The notes: generated by a model not told the origin, from the sequence alone. DNA of 64,000 nucleotides from Sedimenticola_A sp040506895 (GCA_040506895.1 JBEVVY010000001.1:3023116-3087115), one strand, 5' to 3'. Counted from the first letter of the stretch, positions 1 to 18,001 are shown. Numbers and translations: made by a program.

Positions 1-1
1 G

Positions 2-3715
<3,714 letters not shown>

Positions 3716-3783
3716 GGGTCCGGAGATTTATCCGGTAACCGAACCAAGTGTAAATCTGGACCCTGATTGCAGGAGATACGATC

Positions 3784-7998
<4,215 letters not shown>

Positions 7999-8006
7999 TG
8001 TGGTGA

Positions 8007-8035
8007 AGGGTCGGGAGGAATCCCGGCCCTATTTT
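8007..8035 (+). terminator. rpoBC intrinsic terminator
   Basis: Ten-base-pair GC-rich stem (8007-8016 with 8021-8030, one G-T wobble) closed by a GGAA tetraloop and followed by ATTTT. It begins 8 bp after the rpoC stop and separates rpoBC from the ribosomal superoperon. Confidence 0.8.
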
Positions 8036-8082
8036 CCGCCCCCGGGGCGGATCGGATAGAAAAATCTCGCCAATACTGGTTG

Positions 8083-8111
8083 TTGACACCCATTGGTGAG
8101 GCGCGTAGAAT
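8083..8111 (+). promoter_or_regulatory. Strong sigma-70 promoter of the ribosomal superoperon
   Basis: A consensus -35 TTGACA (8083-8088), a 17-bp spacer and a -10 TAGAAT (8106-8111), followed by a GC-rich stretch (GCGCGC) where the discriminator would lie. GC-rich discriminators are typical of ppGpp/DksA-repressed ribosomal promoters; that control is inferred. Transcription would start near 8118. Confidence 0.85.
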
Positions 8112-8310
8112 GCGCGCTCTTCGGTAAAGCTGTCGCAAATGTCAGCGTATATCGTTTAAGTGAATCGGGGGCAGCAAATACCCCCTTGGAATAGATTATT
8201 GGCAGGCAATCGAACACCCGGCGCTGAATAGCCCAGGCCGGATGGGGTCGGTTGCTCGCTTTTTCTGGTGCGAGAGGGAGCGTTGTTCGTATCCCTGGAG
8301 ACGGAAATAG
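8112..8310 (+). other. Long untranslated leader of rpsL
   Basis: About 190 nt of non-coding leader between the promoter and rpsL. A small stem GGGGG (8167-8171) with CCCCC (8181-8185) and a GC-rich imperfect fold around 8215-8245 are visible. I recognise no known riboswitch or r-protein leader. The region 7999-8310 otherwise holds only the rpoC terminator and the promoter. Confidence 0.5.
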
Positions 8311-8685
8311 ATGGCAACAATCAATCAGTTGGTGCGCAAGCCTCGCAAGCGCAAAGTAGAAAAAAGCAACGTGCCGGCCCTGGAGGCCTGTCCGCAGAAG
8401 CGTGGTGTCTGCACCCGTGTGTATACCACCACCCCCAAGAAGCCGAACTCGGCACTGCGTAAGGTTGCACGTGTGCGTCTGACCAACGGTTACGAGGTAA
8501 GCTCCTACATCGGTGGTGAAGGCCACAACCTTCAGGAGCACTCGGTGGTGCTGATTCGCGGCGGTCGTGTAAAGGACTTGCCCGGTGTGCGCTACCACGT
8601 GGTACGCGGCAGTCTCGATACCTCCGGTGTCGAAAGCCGTCGTCAGGGTCGTTCCAAGTACGGTGCCAAGCGGCCTAAGAGCTGA
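8311..8685 (+). CDS. rpsL: 30S ribosomal protein S12
   Basis: S12 of the decoding centre, 124 aa as in E. coli. It carries TPKKPNSALRKVA with Lys43 and GGRVKDLPG with Lys88, Asp89 and Pro91, the residues whose change gives streptomycin resistance; all are wild type here. Asp89 is the RimO methylthiolation site in E. coli. It is the first gene of the superoperon, behind a long leader, and is 34 bp from rpsG. Confidence 0.99.
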   Translation: MATINQLVRKPRKRKVEKSNVPALEACPQKRGVCTRVYTTTPKKPNSALRKVARVRLTNGYEVSSYIGGEGHNLQEHSVVLIRGGRVKDLPGVRYHVVRGSLDTSGVESRRQGRSKYGAKRPKS

Positions 8686-8719
8686 TTGGCGTCAATAATA
8701 TAAAGCTGAGTCAAGAAAC

Positions 8720-9190
8720 ATGGCGAGAAGACGAGTAGCAGCGAAGCGGGAAATTCTTCCGGATCCCAAGTACGGAAGTGAACTGCTCACAAAGTTCATG
8801 AACATGGTAATGGTCGACGGTAAGAAGGCTGTTGCTGAAAAGATCCTGTACGGTGCCCTGGCGAAGCTCGAAGAGCGTTCCAGCGGCGACCCCATGGAAC
8901 TCCTGGAGCAGGCGCTCGAGAATGTGCGTCCGCTGGTCGAGGTTAAGTCCCGCCGTGTCGGTGGTGCCACCTACCAGGTTCCGGTTGAGGTTCGTGCAAC
9001 CCGTCGTAACACCCTTGCGATGCGCTGGCTGATCGAGGCCGCTCGCAAGCGTAGTGAGAAGTCCATGGCCCAGCGCCTGGCCGGCGAGTTGTCCGACGCG
9101 GCCGAGCAGCGCGGTGCTGCAGTGAAGAAGCGTGAGGACACTCACCGCATGGCGGAAGCCAACAAGGCCTTCTCGCACTACCGCTGGTAA
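8720..9190 (+). CDS. rpsG: 30S ribosomal protein S7
   Basis: S7 nucleates assembly of the 16S rRNA 3' domain and lines the E site. Length 156 aa matches the short (E. coli B) form. The start MARRRVAAKREI follows an AG-rich leader. In E. coli S7 represses str-operon translation at the rpsL-rpsG gap; here that gap is only 34 bp and I cannot show such a site. It is followed by a hairpin and boxA before fusA. Confidence 0.99.
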   Translation: MARRRVAAKREILPDPKYGSELLTKFMNMVMVDGKKAVAEKILYGALAKLEERSSGDPMELLEQALENVRPLVEVKSRRVGGATYQVPVEVRATRRNTLAMRWLIEAARKRSEKSMAQRLAGELSDAAEQRGAAVKKREDTHRMAEANKAFSHYRW

Positions 9191-9208
9191 GCGAATTTAG
9201 TTTTAACC

Positions 9209-9233
9209 GGATCTTTCATTAAGAGAAAGATCC
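9209..9233 (+). promoter_or_regulatory. Nine-base-pair hairpin upstream of boxA
   Basis: Perfect inverted repeat GGATCTTTC (9209-9217) and GAAAGATCC (9225-9233) with a 7-nt loop. The stem sits one base before the boxA below, the same hairpin-then-boxA order as the boxB-boxA antiterminator of rRNA leaders. The short following T-run makes it a poor terminator. Confidence 0.6.
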
Positions 9234-9234
9234 T

Positions 9235-9246
9235 TGCTCTTTAACA
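9235..9246 (+). promoter_or_regulatory. rrn-type boxA (NusB-S10 binding) element
   Basis: TGCTCTTTAACA is identical over 12 of 12 bases to the boxA of E. coli rRNA leaders, where NusB and ribosomal protein S10 load an antitermination complex. Here it lies in the rpsG-fusA gap, 22 bases before the fusA GTG. Function in this position is inferred. Confidence 0.65.
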
Positions 9247-9267
9247 TTGTTGATCGGGAATTAGTTG

Positions 9268-11364
<2,097 letters not shown>

Positions 11365-11388
11365 TCCTTAAATTAAGGGGTAAGAGCC

Positions 11389-12579
11389 GTGTCTAAGGAA
11401 AAATTCGAGCGTACAAAGCCGCACGTTAACGTGGGCACCATTGGTCACGTTGACCACGGTAAGACCACGCTGACCGCTGCGATCACCACTCACCAGGCGA
11501 GCAAGTTCGGCGGTGAGACCAAGGCTTACGACCAGATCGACAACGCCCCTGAAGAGCGCGAGCGTGGTATCACCATTGCTACCGCTCACGTTGAGTACGA
11601 GTCCGAGAACCGTCACTACGCACACGTTGACTGCCCGGGTCATGCTGACTACGTCAAGAACATGATCACCGGTGCGGCGCAGATGGACGGCGCGATCCTG
11701 GTTGTCTCCGCGGCTGACGGCCCCATGCCCCAGACCCGTGAGCACATCCTGCTGTCCCGCCAGGTTGGTGTTCCGTACATCATTGTGTACATGAACAAGG
11801 CCGACATGGTTGACGACGAGGAGCTGCTGGAGCTGGTCGAGATGGAGATCCGCGAGCTGCTCGACAGCTACGAGTTCCCCGGAGACGACACCCCGATCAT
11901 CATCGGTTCCGCGCTCAAGGCGCTGGAAGGTGACAGCTCGGATATCGGCACCCCCTCCATCGACAAGCTGATCGAGGCGCTGGACAGCTACATCCCCGAG
12001 CCCGAGCGTGCGATCGACGGTGCCTTCCTGATGCCCATCGAGGACGTCTTCTCCATCTCCGGTCGTGGTACCGTTGTGACCGGTCGTGTCGAGCGTGGTG
12101 TGATCAAGGTCGGTGAAGAGATCGAGATCGTTGGTATCAAAGAGACCACCAAGACCACCTGCACCGGTGTTGAGATGTTCCGCAAGCTGCTGGACGAAGG
12201 TGTGGCTGGCGACAACGTGGGTGTACTGCTGCGCGGTACCAAGCGTGAAGAGGTTGAGCGTGGCCAGGTACTGGCTCACCCCGGCACCATCACTCCTCAC
12301 ACCCACTTCGAGTGCGAAGTGTACGTGCTGAGCAAGGACGAGGGTGGTCGTCACACCCCCTTCTTCACCAACTATCGTCCGCAGTTCTACTTCCGTACCA
12401 CTGACGTTACCGGTGCCTGCGACCTTCCCGAAGGCGTGGAGATGGTAATGCCTGGTGACAACGTGAAGATGACTGTGAAGCTGATTGCGCCGATCGCCAT
12501 GGAAGAGGGTCTGCGCTTTGCAATCCGCGAGGGTGGCCGTACCGTCGGCGCCGGCGTGGTTTCCAAGATCATTGAGTAA
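11389..12579 (+). CDS. tuf: Translation elongation factor Tu
   Basis: GTPase that delivers aminoacyl-tRNA to the ribosome; 396 aa with GTG start after AAGGGG. GHVDHGKTT, DCPGHADY and NKAD nucleotide-binding motifs are all present, and the C-terminal domain reads through to the usual end. It is 24 bp downstream of fusA and only 7 bp before rpsJ. A second tuf is common in this group but none is in the window. Confidence 0.99.
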   Translation: MSKEKFERTKPHVNVGTIGHVDHGKTTLTAAITTHQASKFGGETKAYDQIDNAPEERERGITIATAHVEYESENRHYAHVDCPGHADYVKNMITGAAQMDGAILVVSAADGPMPQTREHILLSRQVGVPYIIVYMNKADMVDDEELLELVEMEIRELLDSYEFPGDDTPIIIGSALKALEGDSSDIGTPSIDKLIEALDSYIPEPERAIDGAFLMPIEDVFSISGRGTVVTGRVERGVIKVGEEIEIVGIKETTKTTCTGVEMFRKLLDEGVAGDNVGVLLRGTKREEVERGQVLAHPGTITPHTHFECEVYVLSKDEGGRHTPFFTNYRPQFYFRTTDVTGACDLPEGVEMVMPGDNVKMTVKLIAPIAMEEGLRFAIREGGRTVGAGVVSKIIE

Positions 12580-12586
12580 TAAAGAT

Positions 12587-12898
12587 ATGGCCAACCAGAG
12601 AATTCGTATTCGACTGAAGGCTTTCGATCACCGTCTGATCGACCAGTCTGCGCGTGAAATCGTAGATACCGCCAAGCGCACCGGTGCGCAGGTCCGCGGC
12701 CCCATTCCGCTGCCGACCAAGAAAGAGCGGTACACCGTGCTGATTTCTCCGCACGTTAACAAAGACGCCCGTGACCAGTACGAGATCCGTACTCACAAGC
12801 GTCTCATGGATATTGTTGATCCGACCGATAAGACCGTCGATGCACTGATGAAGCTGGATCTTGCAGCCGGTGTAGACGTTCAGATCAAACTGAACTGA
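12587..12898 (+). CDS. rpsJ: 30S ribosomal protein S10
   Basis: S10, 103 aa as in E. coli, with the motif HVNKDARDQYEIRTHKR. It serves in the 30S head and, with NusB, binds boxA RNA in antitermination. The ATG at 12587 is fixed by the standard N-terminus MANQRIRIRLKAFD. Only 7 bp separate it from tuf, leaving no room for the L4-responsive leader or S10 promoter of E. coli, and no clear Shine-Dalgarno is visible, so coupling to tuf translation is likely. Confidence 0.98.
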   Translation: MANQRIRIRLKAFDHRLIDQSAREIVDTAKRTGAQVRGPIPLPTKKERYTVLISPHVNKDARDQYEIRTHKRLMDIVDPTDKTVDALMKLDLAAGVDVQIKLN

Positions 12899-12909
12899 GG
12901 TTAAGAACA

Positions 12910-13560
12910 ATGGCGATTGGAATTGTCGGACGTAAAGTAGGCATGACTCGGGTCTTCACCGAGGAAGGTGCCTCTGTCCCCGTCACTGTAATTGAAGTGG
13001 AGCCCAATCGGGTCACCCAGCTGCGTACCGAAGATGCCGACGGCTACAGCGCCGTACAGGTCACCACCGGTGCCCGCAAGGCTTCCCGTGTAAACAAGGC
13101 TATGGCAGGCCACCTGGCGAAAGCCGGAGTAGAAGCCGGTCGTGGCATGTGGGAGTTCCGCCTGGGCGAAGGCGAAGGCGAAGGTATCGAGGTTGGCGGC
13201 GAGATCAAGGTCGACATCTTCGAGGCCGGCCAGATCGTAGACGTCTGTGGCACCAGCCGCGGTAAAGGTTTCCAGGGTGGTGTGAAGCGTCACAACTTCC
13301 GTACCCAGGATGCCACCCACGGTAACTCACTGGCTCACCGCGCACCTGGCTCAATCGGCCAGTGCCAGACCCCTGGACGTGTTTTCAAGGGTAAGAAGAT
13401 GGCCGGTCAGATGGGTAACGTACGCAGCACCACCCAGAATCTCGAGGTTGTGCGCGTCGATGTGGATAAAAATCTCTTGCTGGTGAAAGGTGCCGTTCCC
13501 GGTGCCCAGGGTGGCGACGTTATCGTCACTCCCGCCATCAAGATGGTGAACAAGGGGTAA
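12910..13560 (+). CDS. rplC: 50S ribosomal protein L3
   Basis: L3 is an early 23S-binding assembly protein that reaches the peptidyl-transferase centre. At 216 aa it is a few residues longer than the E. coli protein (209), due to a Gly/Glu-rich stretch around residue 85. The conserved GSIGQCQTPGRVFKGKKMAGQMG region contains the Gln that PrmB methylates in E. coli. It lies 11 bp after rpsJ and 6 bp before rplD. Confidence 0.98.
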   Translation: MAIGIVGRKVGMTRVFTEEGASVPVTVIEVEPNRVTQLRTEDADGYSAVQVTTGARKASRVNKAMAGHLAKAGVEAGRGMWEFRLGEGEGEGIEVGGEIKVDIFEAGQIVDVCGTSRGKGFQGGVKRHNFRTQDATHGNSLAHRAPGSIGQCQTPGRVFKGKKMAGQMGNVRSTTQNLEVVRVDVDKNLLLVKGAVPGAQGGDVIVTPAIKMVNKG

Positions 13561-13566
13561 ATGCTG

Positions 13567-14181
13567 ATGGACCTCAATGTACAGGCAGGTAGCGGAAACG
13601 CCGGGACTCTCCAGGTCTCCGATGACATTTTCGCTGCAGATTACAACGAAGCCCTGATTCACCAGGTCGTCACCGCCTACATGGCTGGTGGACGCTCCGG
13701 TAGCAAGGCTCAGAAGAACCGCGCCGCAGTCAGCGGTGGCGGCGCCAAGCCCTGGCGTCAGAAAGGCATGGGCCGTGCCCGCGCCGGTACCATCCGCAGC
13801 CCCATCTGGCGCTCCGGTGGTGTGACCTTCGCTGCCAGTCCCCGCGACTTCAGCCAGAAGGTTAACAAGAAGATGTACCGCGGTGCCGTACGCTCCATTC
13901 TCTCCGAGCTGGTACGCTCCGAGCGCCTGGTGGCTGTCGCCGACTTCGCGGTTGAAGCGCCCAAGACCAAAGAGCTGGTCGGCAAGCTGAAGGATATGGG
14001 TCTCGACGGTGCACTGATTGTTACCGAGCAGCCCGATGAGAATCTCTACCTGGCAGCACGCAACGTCTACGATATCGACGTATGCGGCGTGGCCGAGCTG
14101 GATCCTCTCAGCCTGGTGGGCTTCGACAAGGTGGTTATGACCTCTGGTGCAATCAAGATTCTTGAGGAGCGTCTGTCATGA
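13567..14181 (+). CDS. rplD: 50S ribosomal protein L4
   Basis: L4 lines the exit tunnel with its extended loop (KPWRQKGMGRARAG). In E. coli it also represses the S10 operon through a leader that is absent here. I choose ATG 13567 (MDLNVQ, 204 aa) because GGGG at 13554-13557 is correctly spaced for it; ATG 13561, directly abutting the rplC stop, would add two residues. Its stop overlaps rplW by four bases (ATGA). Confidence 0.96.
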   Translation: MDLNVQAGSGNAGTLQVSDDIFAADYNEALIHQVVTAYMAGGRSGSKAQKNRAAVSGGGAKPWRQKGMGRARAGTIRSPIWRSGGVTFAASPRDFSQKVNKKMYRGAVRSILSELVRSERLVAVADFAVEAPKTKELVGKLKDMGLDGALIVTEQPDENLYLAARNVYDIDVCGVAELDPLSLVGFDKVVMTSGAIKILEERLS

Positions 14182-14474
14182 ATAAAGAGCGTTTGATGCA
14201 GGTGCTGCTCAGCCCGGTGGTCTCTGAAAAGAGCACCATTGCAGCAGAGGCGAGCCGCCAGTTTGCTTTTAAGGTGGCTCCCGATGCGACCAAGCCCGAG
14301 ATCAAGAAGGCTGTCGAGCAGATGTTCGACGTCAAGGTTGATTCGGTTCGCGTGGTCAACATCAAGGGTAAGCAGAAGCGTTTCGGTACCATCATGGGTC
14401 GCCGTAACGGTGTCCGTAAGGCCTACGTCAAGCTGGCCGAAGGCAACGATATCGATTTCGGGGCGGGTGCCTGA
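14178..14474 (+). CDS. rplW: 50S ribosomal protein L23
   Basis: L23, 98 aa, sits at the tunnel exit and is the docking site for trigger factor and SRP. The sequence MNKERLMQVLLSPVVSEKST and the KVDSVRVVNIKGKQKR loop are typical. The ATG overlaps the rplD stop in an ATGA, which indicates translational coupling. Confidence 0.98.
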   Translation: MNKERLMQVLLSPVVSEKSTIAAEASRQFAFKVAPDATKPEIKKAVEQMFDVKVDSVRVVNIKGKQKRFGTIMGRRNGVRKAYVKLAEGNDIDFGAGA

Positions 14475-14515
14475 TAGGCATCGTCAGCGGATAGATTTAA
14501 AGCGGAAGCAAGACA

Positions 14516-15343
14516 ATGGCAATTGTTAAAACAAAACCAACTTCAGCCGGTCGCCGGTTTGTGGTCAAGGTGGTGGACGCCGACCTTCACAAGGGAGCGC
14601 CTCACGAGGCGCTGATCGAGAAGAAGAGCAAGTCCGGTGGCCGTAACAACAACGGTCGCATCACCACCCGTCATCGTGGCGGTGGTCACAAGCAGCGTTA
14701 CCGCATGATTGATTTCAAGCGTAACAAGGATGGTATCCCCGGTACCGTGGAGCGTCTCGAGTACGATCCCAACCGCACCGCCAACATTGCGCTGATCAAG
14801 TACGCAGACGGTGAGCGTCGTTACATCATCGCTCCCAAGGGCCTGAAAGCCGGTCAGCAGGTGATGTCCGGCGAGGCTGCCGAGATCCGTCCCGGTAACT
14901 GCCTGCCCCTGCGTAACATCCCGGTGGGTAGCGTGATCCACTGTGTTGAGCTCAAGCCGGGCAAGGGTGCGCAGATTGCACGCTCTGCCGGTGCCGCGGT
15001 TCAACTGGTTGCGCGTGAAGGTGAGTATGCTACCCTTCGCCTCCGTTCTGGCGAGATGCGCAAGGTGCGCTACGAGTGCCGCGCCGTAATCGGCGAGGTA
15101 GGCAACTCCGAGCACAATCTGCGCAAGCTGGGTAAGGCCGGTGCAACACGCTGGCGCGGTGTTCGTCCCACAGTTCGCGGTGTGGCGATGAACCCGGTAG
15201 ACCACCCCCACGGTGGTGGTGAGGGTCGTACTTCCGGTGGCCGTCATCCGGTCAGCCCCTGGGGTGTGCCCACCAAGGGCAAGAAGACGCGTACCAACAA
15301 GCGCACGGATAAGATGATCGTGCGTCATCGCAATCGCAAGTAA
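14516..15343 (+). CDS. rplB: 50S ribosomal protein L2
   Basis: L2, 275 aa (E. coli 273), binds 23S rRNA next to the peptidyl-transferase centre and supports subunit association. The conserved loop NPVDHPHGGGEGR near the C-terminus is intact, as is the basic tail. The start MAIVKTKPTSAGRRF follows GCGGAAG. It is 41 bp after rplW and 19 bp before rpsS. Confidence 0.99.
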   Translation: MAIVKTKPTSAGRRFVVKVVDADLHKGAPHEALIEKKSKSGGRNNNGRITTRHRGGGHKQRYRMIDFKRNKDGIPGTVERLEYDPNRTANIALIKYADGERRYIIAPKGLKAGQQVMSGEAAEIRPGNCLPLRNIPVGSVIHCVELKPGKGAQIARSAGAAVQLVAREGEYATLRLRSGEMRKVRYECRAVIGEVGNSEHNLRKLGKAGATRWRGVRPTVRGVAMNPVDHPHGGGEGRTSGGRHPVSPWGVPTKGKKTRTNKRTDKMIVRHRNRK

Positions 15344-15362
15344 ACGGAACTGAGGTAGAGAA

Positions 15363-15635
15363 ATGCCACGTTCAATTAAAAAAGGTCCGTTTGTGGATCA
15401 TCATTTGGCCAAGAAGGTCGATGAGGCGGTTGCGAGCAACAGCAAGCGTCCCATCAAGACTTGGTCCCGTCGCTCCATGGTGTTGCCTGAAATGGTCGGT
15501 CTGACCATTGCGGTATACAACGGGCGTCAGCACGTGCCTGTTCTGGTTTCCGAGAACATGGTTGGTCATAAACTTGGTGAGTTCGCGCTGACCCGCACCT
15601 ATCGCGGTCATGCAGCGGACAAGAAAACCAAATAA
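15363..15635 (+). CDS. rpsS: 30S ribosomal protein S19
   Basis: S19, 90 aa, binds the 16S 3' domain together with S13 in the 30S head. MPRSIKKGPFVDHHLAKKV and the C-terminal FALTRTYRGHAADKK are conserved. The start follows GAGGTAGAG. It lies in the normal S10-operon position between rplB and rplV. Confidence 0.98.
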   Translation: MPRSIKKGPFVDHHLAKKVDEAVASNSKRPIKTWSRRSMVLPEMVGLTIAVYNGRQHVPVLVSENMVGHKLGEFALTRTYRGHAADKKTK

Positions 15636-15650
15636 CCTGAGGGTTGAGTC

Positions 15651-15983
15651 ATGCAGGCAGTAGCAAAACTCCGCTTTGCGCGCATCTCGGCCCAGAAGGG
15701 TCGCCTGGTCGCCGATCAGATCCGTGGTCTGCCGGTAGAGCAGGCCCTGAACACCCTTGCCTTCTCCAGCAAGAAGGGCGCTGCCCTGATGAAGAAGGTG
15801 CTCGACTCCGCTATCGCGAATGCCGAGAACAACGAGGGTGCGGATATCGATGAGCTGAAGGTGTCAATGGTAGCCGTCGATGAGGGGCCGACCATGAAAC
15901 GGATCCGCGCCCGTGCCAAGGGCCGCGCGGCTCGAATTTTGAAGCGTACCAGTCACATCACTGTGGCTGTGTCGGATAAGTAA
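15651..15983 (+). CDS. rplV: 50S ribosomal protein L22
   Basis: L22, 110 aa, whose long beta-hairpin (PTMKRIRARAKGRAARI) lines the exit tunnel near the macrolide site. The start MQAVAKLRFARISAQKGRL follows GAGGG. It is 15 bp after rpsS and 16 bp before rpsC. Confidence 0.98.
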   Translation: MQAVAKLRFARISAQKGRLVADQIRGLPVEQALNTLAFSSKKGAALMKKVLDSAIANAENNEGADIDELKVSMVAVDEGPTMKRIRARAKGRAARILKRTSHITVAVSDK

Positions 15984-15999
15984 GGCAAGAGAGGCCATT

Positions 16000-16689
16000 A
16001 TGGGTCAGAAAGTACATCCAACTGGCATTCGGCTGGGCATCGTCAAAGAGTGGACGTCCAAGTGGTATGCGGACTCTAAAGACTATGCCGATCTGCTGAA
16101 TACCGATCTTGAAGTTCGGGACTACCTGAAGAAGCGCCTTTCCCAGGCCTCCGTCAGCCGCATTCAGATCGATCGTCCGGCTAATAACGCCCACATTACC
16201 ATTCACACTGCCCGCCCGGGCCTGGTGATCGGTAAGAAAGGCGAGGACATCGATGCACTGCGCTCCGAGGTCTCCCAGCGCATGGGTATCCCGGTACACA
16301 TCAGTGTAGAAGAGATCCGCAAGCCGGAGCTCGACGCACAGCTGGTTGCGGAGAGTATCACTCAGCAGCTTGAGCGTCGCGTCATGTTCCGTCGTGCAAT
16401 GAAGCGTTCTGTACAGACCGCTATGCGTCTTGGCGCCGAAGGCATCAAGATCAATATTGCAGGCCGACTGAACGGCGCAGAGATTGCTCGCAGCGAGTGG
16501 TACCGCGAAGGTCGCGTACCTCTGCACACCCTGCGTGCTGATATCGACTACGGCTTTGCGGAAGCCAACACCACTTACGGAATCATCGGTGTGAAGGTCT
16601 GGATCTTCAAGGGTGAAGTGTTCGAAGGAGCACAGGTTGCCCAGGAAGAGGAAGCTGCACCGAAGCGTAAGTCCGGAAAGAGGGCCTAA
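16000..16689 (+). CDS. rpsC: 30S ribosomal protein S3
   Basis: S3, 229 aa, forms part of the mRNA entry channel with S4 and S5. A KH-type RNA-binding region has the GKKG signature in VIGKKGEDID, followed by the C-terminal domain with YGIIGVKVWIFKGE. The tail is Lys/Arg-rich. The start MGQKVHPTGIRLG is invariant in the family. It is 3 bp from rplP. Confidence 0.98.
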   Translation: MGQKVHPTGIRLGIVKEWTSKWYADSKDYADLLNTDLEVRDYLKKRLSQASVSRIQIDRPANNAHITIHTARPGLVIGKKGEDIDALRSEVSQRMGIPVHISVEEIRKPELDAQLVAESITQQLERRVMFRRAMKRSVQTAMRLGAEGIKINIAGRLNGAEIARSEWYREGRVPLHTLRADIDYGFAEANTTYGIIGVKVWIFKGEVFEGAQVAQEEEAAPKRKSGKRA

Positions 16690-16692
16690 ACG

Positions 16693-17106
16693 ATGTTGAT
16701 GCCGAAACGGACAAAATTCCGCAAGATGCAGAAAGGTCGCAACCGCGGCCTGGCGAATCGGGGCGGCAAGGTGAGCTTTGGTGAGTTCGGCCTGCAGTCA
16801 GTTGACCGTGGACAGATCACTTCTCGCCAGATCGAGGCGGGTCGTCGTGCGATCACCCGTCACGTGAAGCGTGGTGGTAAAGTCTGGATCCGCGTGTTCC
16901 CCGACAAGCCTATCACCAAGAAGCCCCTGGAAGTACGTCAGGGTAAAGGTAAGGGTAATGTGGAGTACTGGGTATGCCTGATCCAGCCTGGCCGCATGCT
17001 GTACGAGATCGAGGGTGTATCCGAAGAGCTCGCACGCGAAGCGTTCCAGCTGGCAGCCGCGAAACTGCCCTTTAAGACCACATTCGCAAAACGGACGGTA
17101 CTGTGA
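16693..17106 (+). CDS. rplP: 50S ribosomal protein L16
   Basis: L16, 137 aa (136 in E. coli), contacts A-site tRNA. The start MLMPKRTKFRKMQKGRNRGLA matches MLQPKRTKFRK of E. coli, which decides for 16693 over the internal ATG. The last codons overlap the rpmC start by one base (TGATG). Confidence 0.98.
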   Translation: MLMPKRTKFRKMQKGRNRGLANRGGKVSFGEFGLQSVDRGQITSRQIEAGRRAITRHVKRGGKVWIRVFPDKPITKKPLEVRQGKGKGNVEYWVCLIQPGRMLYEIEGVSEELAREAFQLAAAKLPFKTTFAKRTVL

Positions 17107-17303
17107 TGAAGGCAAGTGAACTTCGGGAAAAGTCTCCCGCAGAATTGGAAGAGTCCCTGCTTGAGCTGCGCAAGGAGCAGTTCAACCTGCGTATGCAACA
17201 GGGTACCGGGCAGCTGGCCCGTCCTTCCGAGATGAACCGGGTGCGTAAAGATATCGCCCGCATCAAGACCGTGTTGAATGAACAGAAAGCAGGTGAAGCA
17301 TGA
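17106..17303 (+). CDS. rpmC: 50S ribosomal protein L29
   Basis: L29, 65 aa, a two-helix protein next to L23 at the tunnel exit. I choose the ATG at 17106, giving the standard MKASELREKSPAEL; a GTG three bases upstream is less likely. QFNLRMQ and VRKDIARIKTVLNE are conserved. Start and stop both overlap the neighbouring genes, so translation is probably coupled. Confidence 0.96.
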   Translation: MKASELREKSPAELEESLLELRKEQFNLRMQQGTGQLARPSEMNRVRKDIARIKTVLNEQKAGEA

Positions 17304-17563
17304 TGAGCGAGCAGACTACTAGCAATCGCACGCTTCAGGGCCGCGTGGTCAGCGACGGTATGGACAAGTCCATCACTGTTCTGGTCGAGCGCCGTGTTAA
17401 GCACCCGATCTACGGCAAATTCGTGCGTCGCTCCACCAAGGTGCATGCTCACGACGAGACCAACGAGTGTGGGATCGGTGATGTTGTAGTGGTTGAACAA
17501 TGCCGTCCACTGTCCAAGACCAAGACCTGGCGTCTGGTCAAGGTAGTAGAAAAGGCATCTTGA
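17303..17563 (+). CDS. rpsQ: 30S ribosomal protein S17
   Basis: S17, 86 aa, an OB-fold protein that binds the 16S 5' domain. LQGRVVSD and KHPIYGKFVRRSTK are diagnostic. Two tandem ATGs exist at 17300 and 17303; AGGTG at 17291-17295 is better spaced for 17303, but 17300 is possible. This is the last gene of the classical S10 operon. The 59-bp gap to rplN shows no convincing spc promoter or terminator. Confidence 0.95.
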   Translation: MSEQTTSNRTLQGRVVSDGMDKSITVLVERRVKHPIYGKFVRRSTKVHAHDETNECGIGDVVVVEQCRPLSKTKTWRLVKVVEKAS

Positions 17564-17622
17564 GGCCGGCCCGGATATTCAGGCGGTTTTCGGATTACTG
17601 ATTATTAGATTGGAATAGACCA

Positions 17623-17991
17623 ATGATCCAGATGCAGACAATGCTGAACGTCGCTGATAACAGCGGCGCCAGACGAGTCCAGTGCATTAAAGTACTGGGT
17701 GGCTCGCACCGTCGTTATGCCGGTATCGGGGATATTATTAAAGTGAGCGTCAAAGACGCCATTCCCCGGGGCAAGGTAAAGAAAGGCGACGTCTACAATG
17801 CAGTTGTGGTTCGCACCAGAAAAGGCGTGCGTCGTCCCGACGGTTCCCTGATCCGTTTTGACGGCAATGCCGCGGTGCTGCTGAATGCTCAGCTGCAGCC
17901 TATCGGAACCCGTATTTTCGGCCCGGTTACCCGTGAACTGCGTAGCGAACGATTCATGAAGATCATTTCGCTCGCACCGGAAGTGCTCTAA
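17623..17991 (+). CDS. rplN: 50S ribosomal protein L14
   Basis: L14, 122 aa (E. coli 123), at the subunit interface, where RsfS also binds. MIQMQTMLNVADNSGARRVQC and the GTRIFGPVTRELR segment are standard. It is the first gene of the spc block and lies 10 bp before rplX. Confidence 0.98.
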   Translation: MIQMQTMLNVADNSGARRVQCIKVLGGSHRRYAGIGDIIKVSVKDAIPRGKVKKGDVYNAVVVRTRKGVRRPDGSLIRFDGNAAVLLNAQLQPIGTRIFGPVTRELRSERFMKIISLAPEVL

Positions 17992-18001
17992 GGGGTTGGT
18001 C

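Noticed and set aside
17564..17622. spc promoter between rpsQ and rplN, as in E. coli
   Set aside because: No -35/-10 pair with acceptable spacing could be found in the 59-bp gap.
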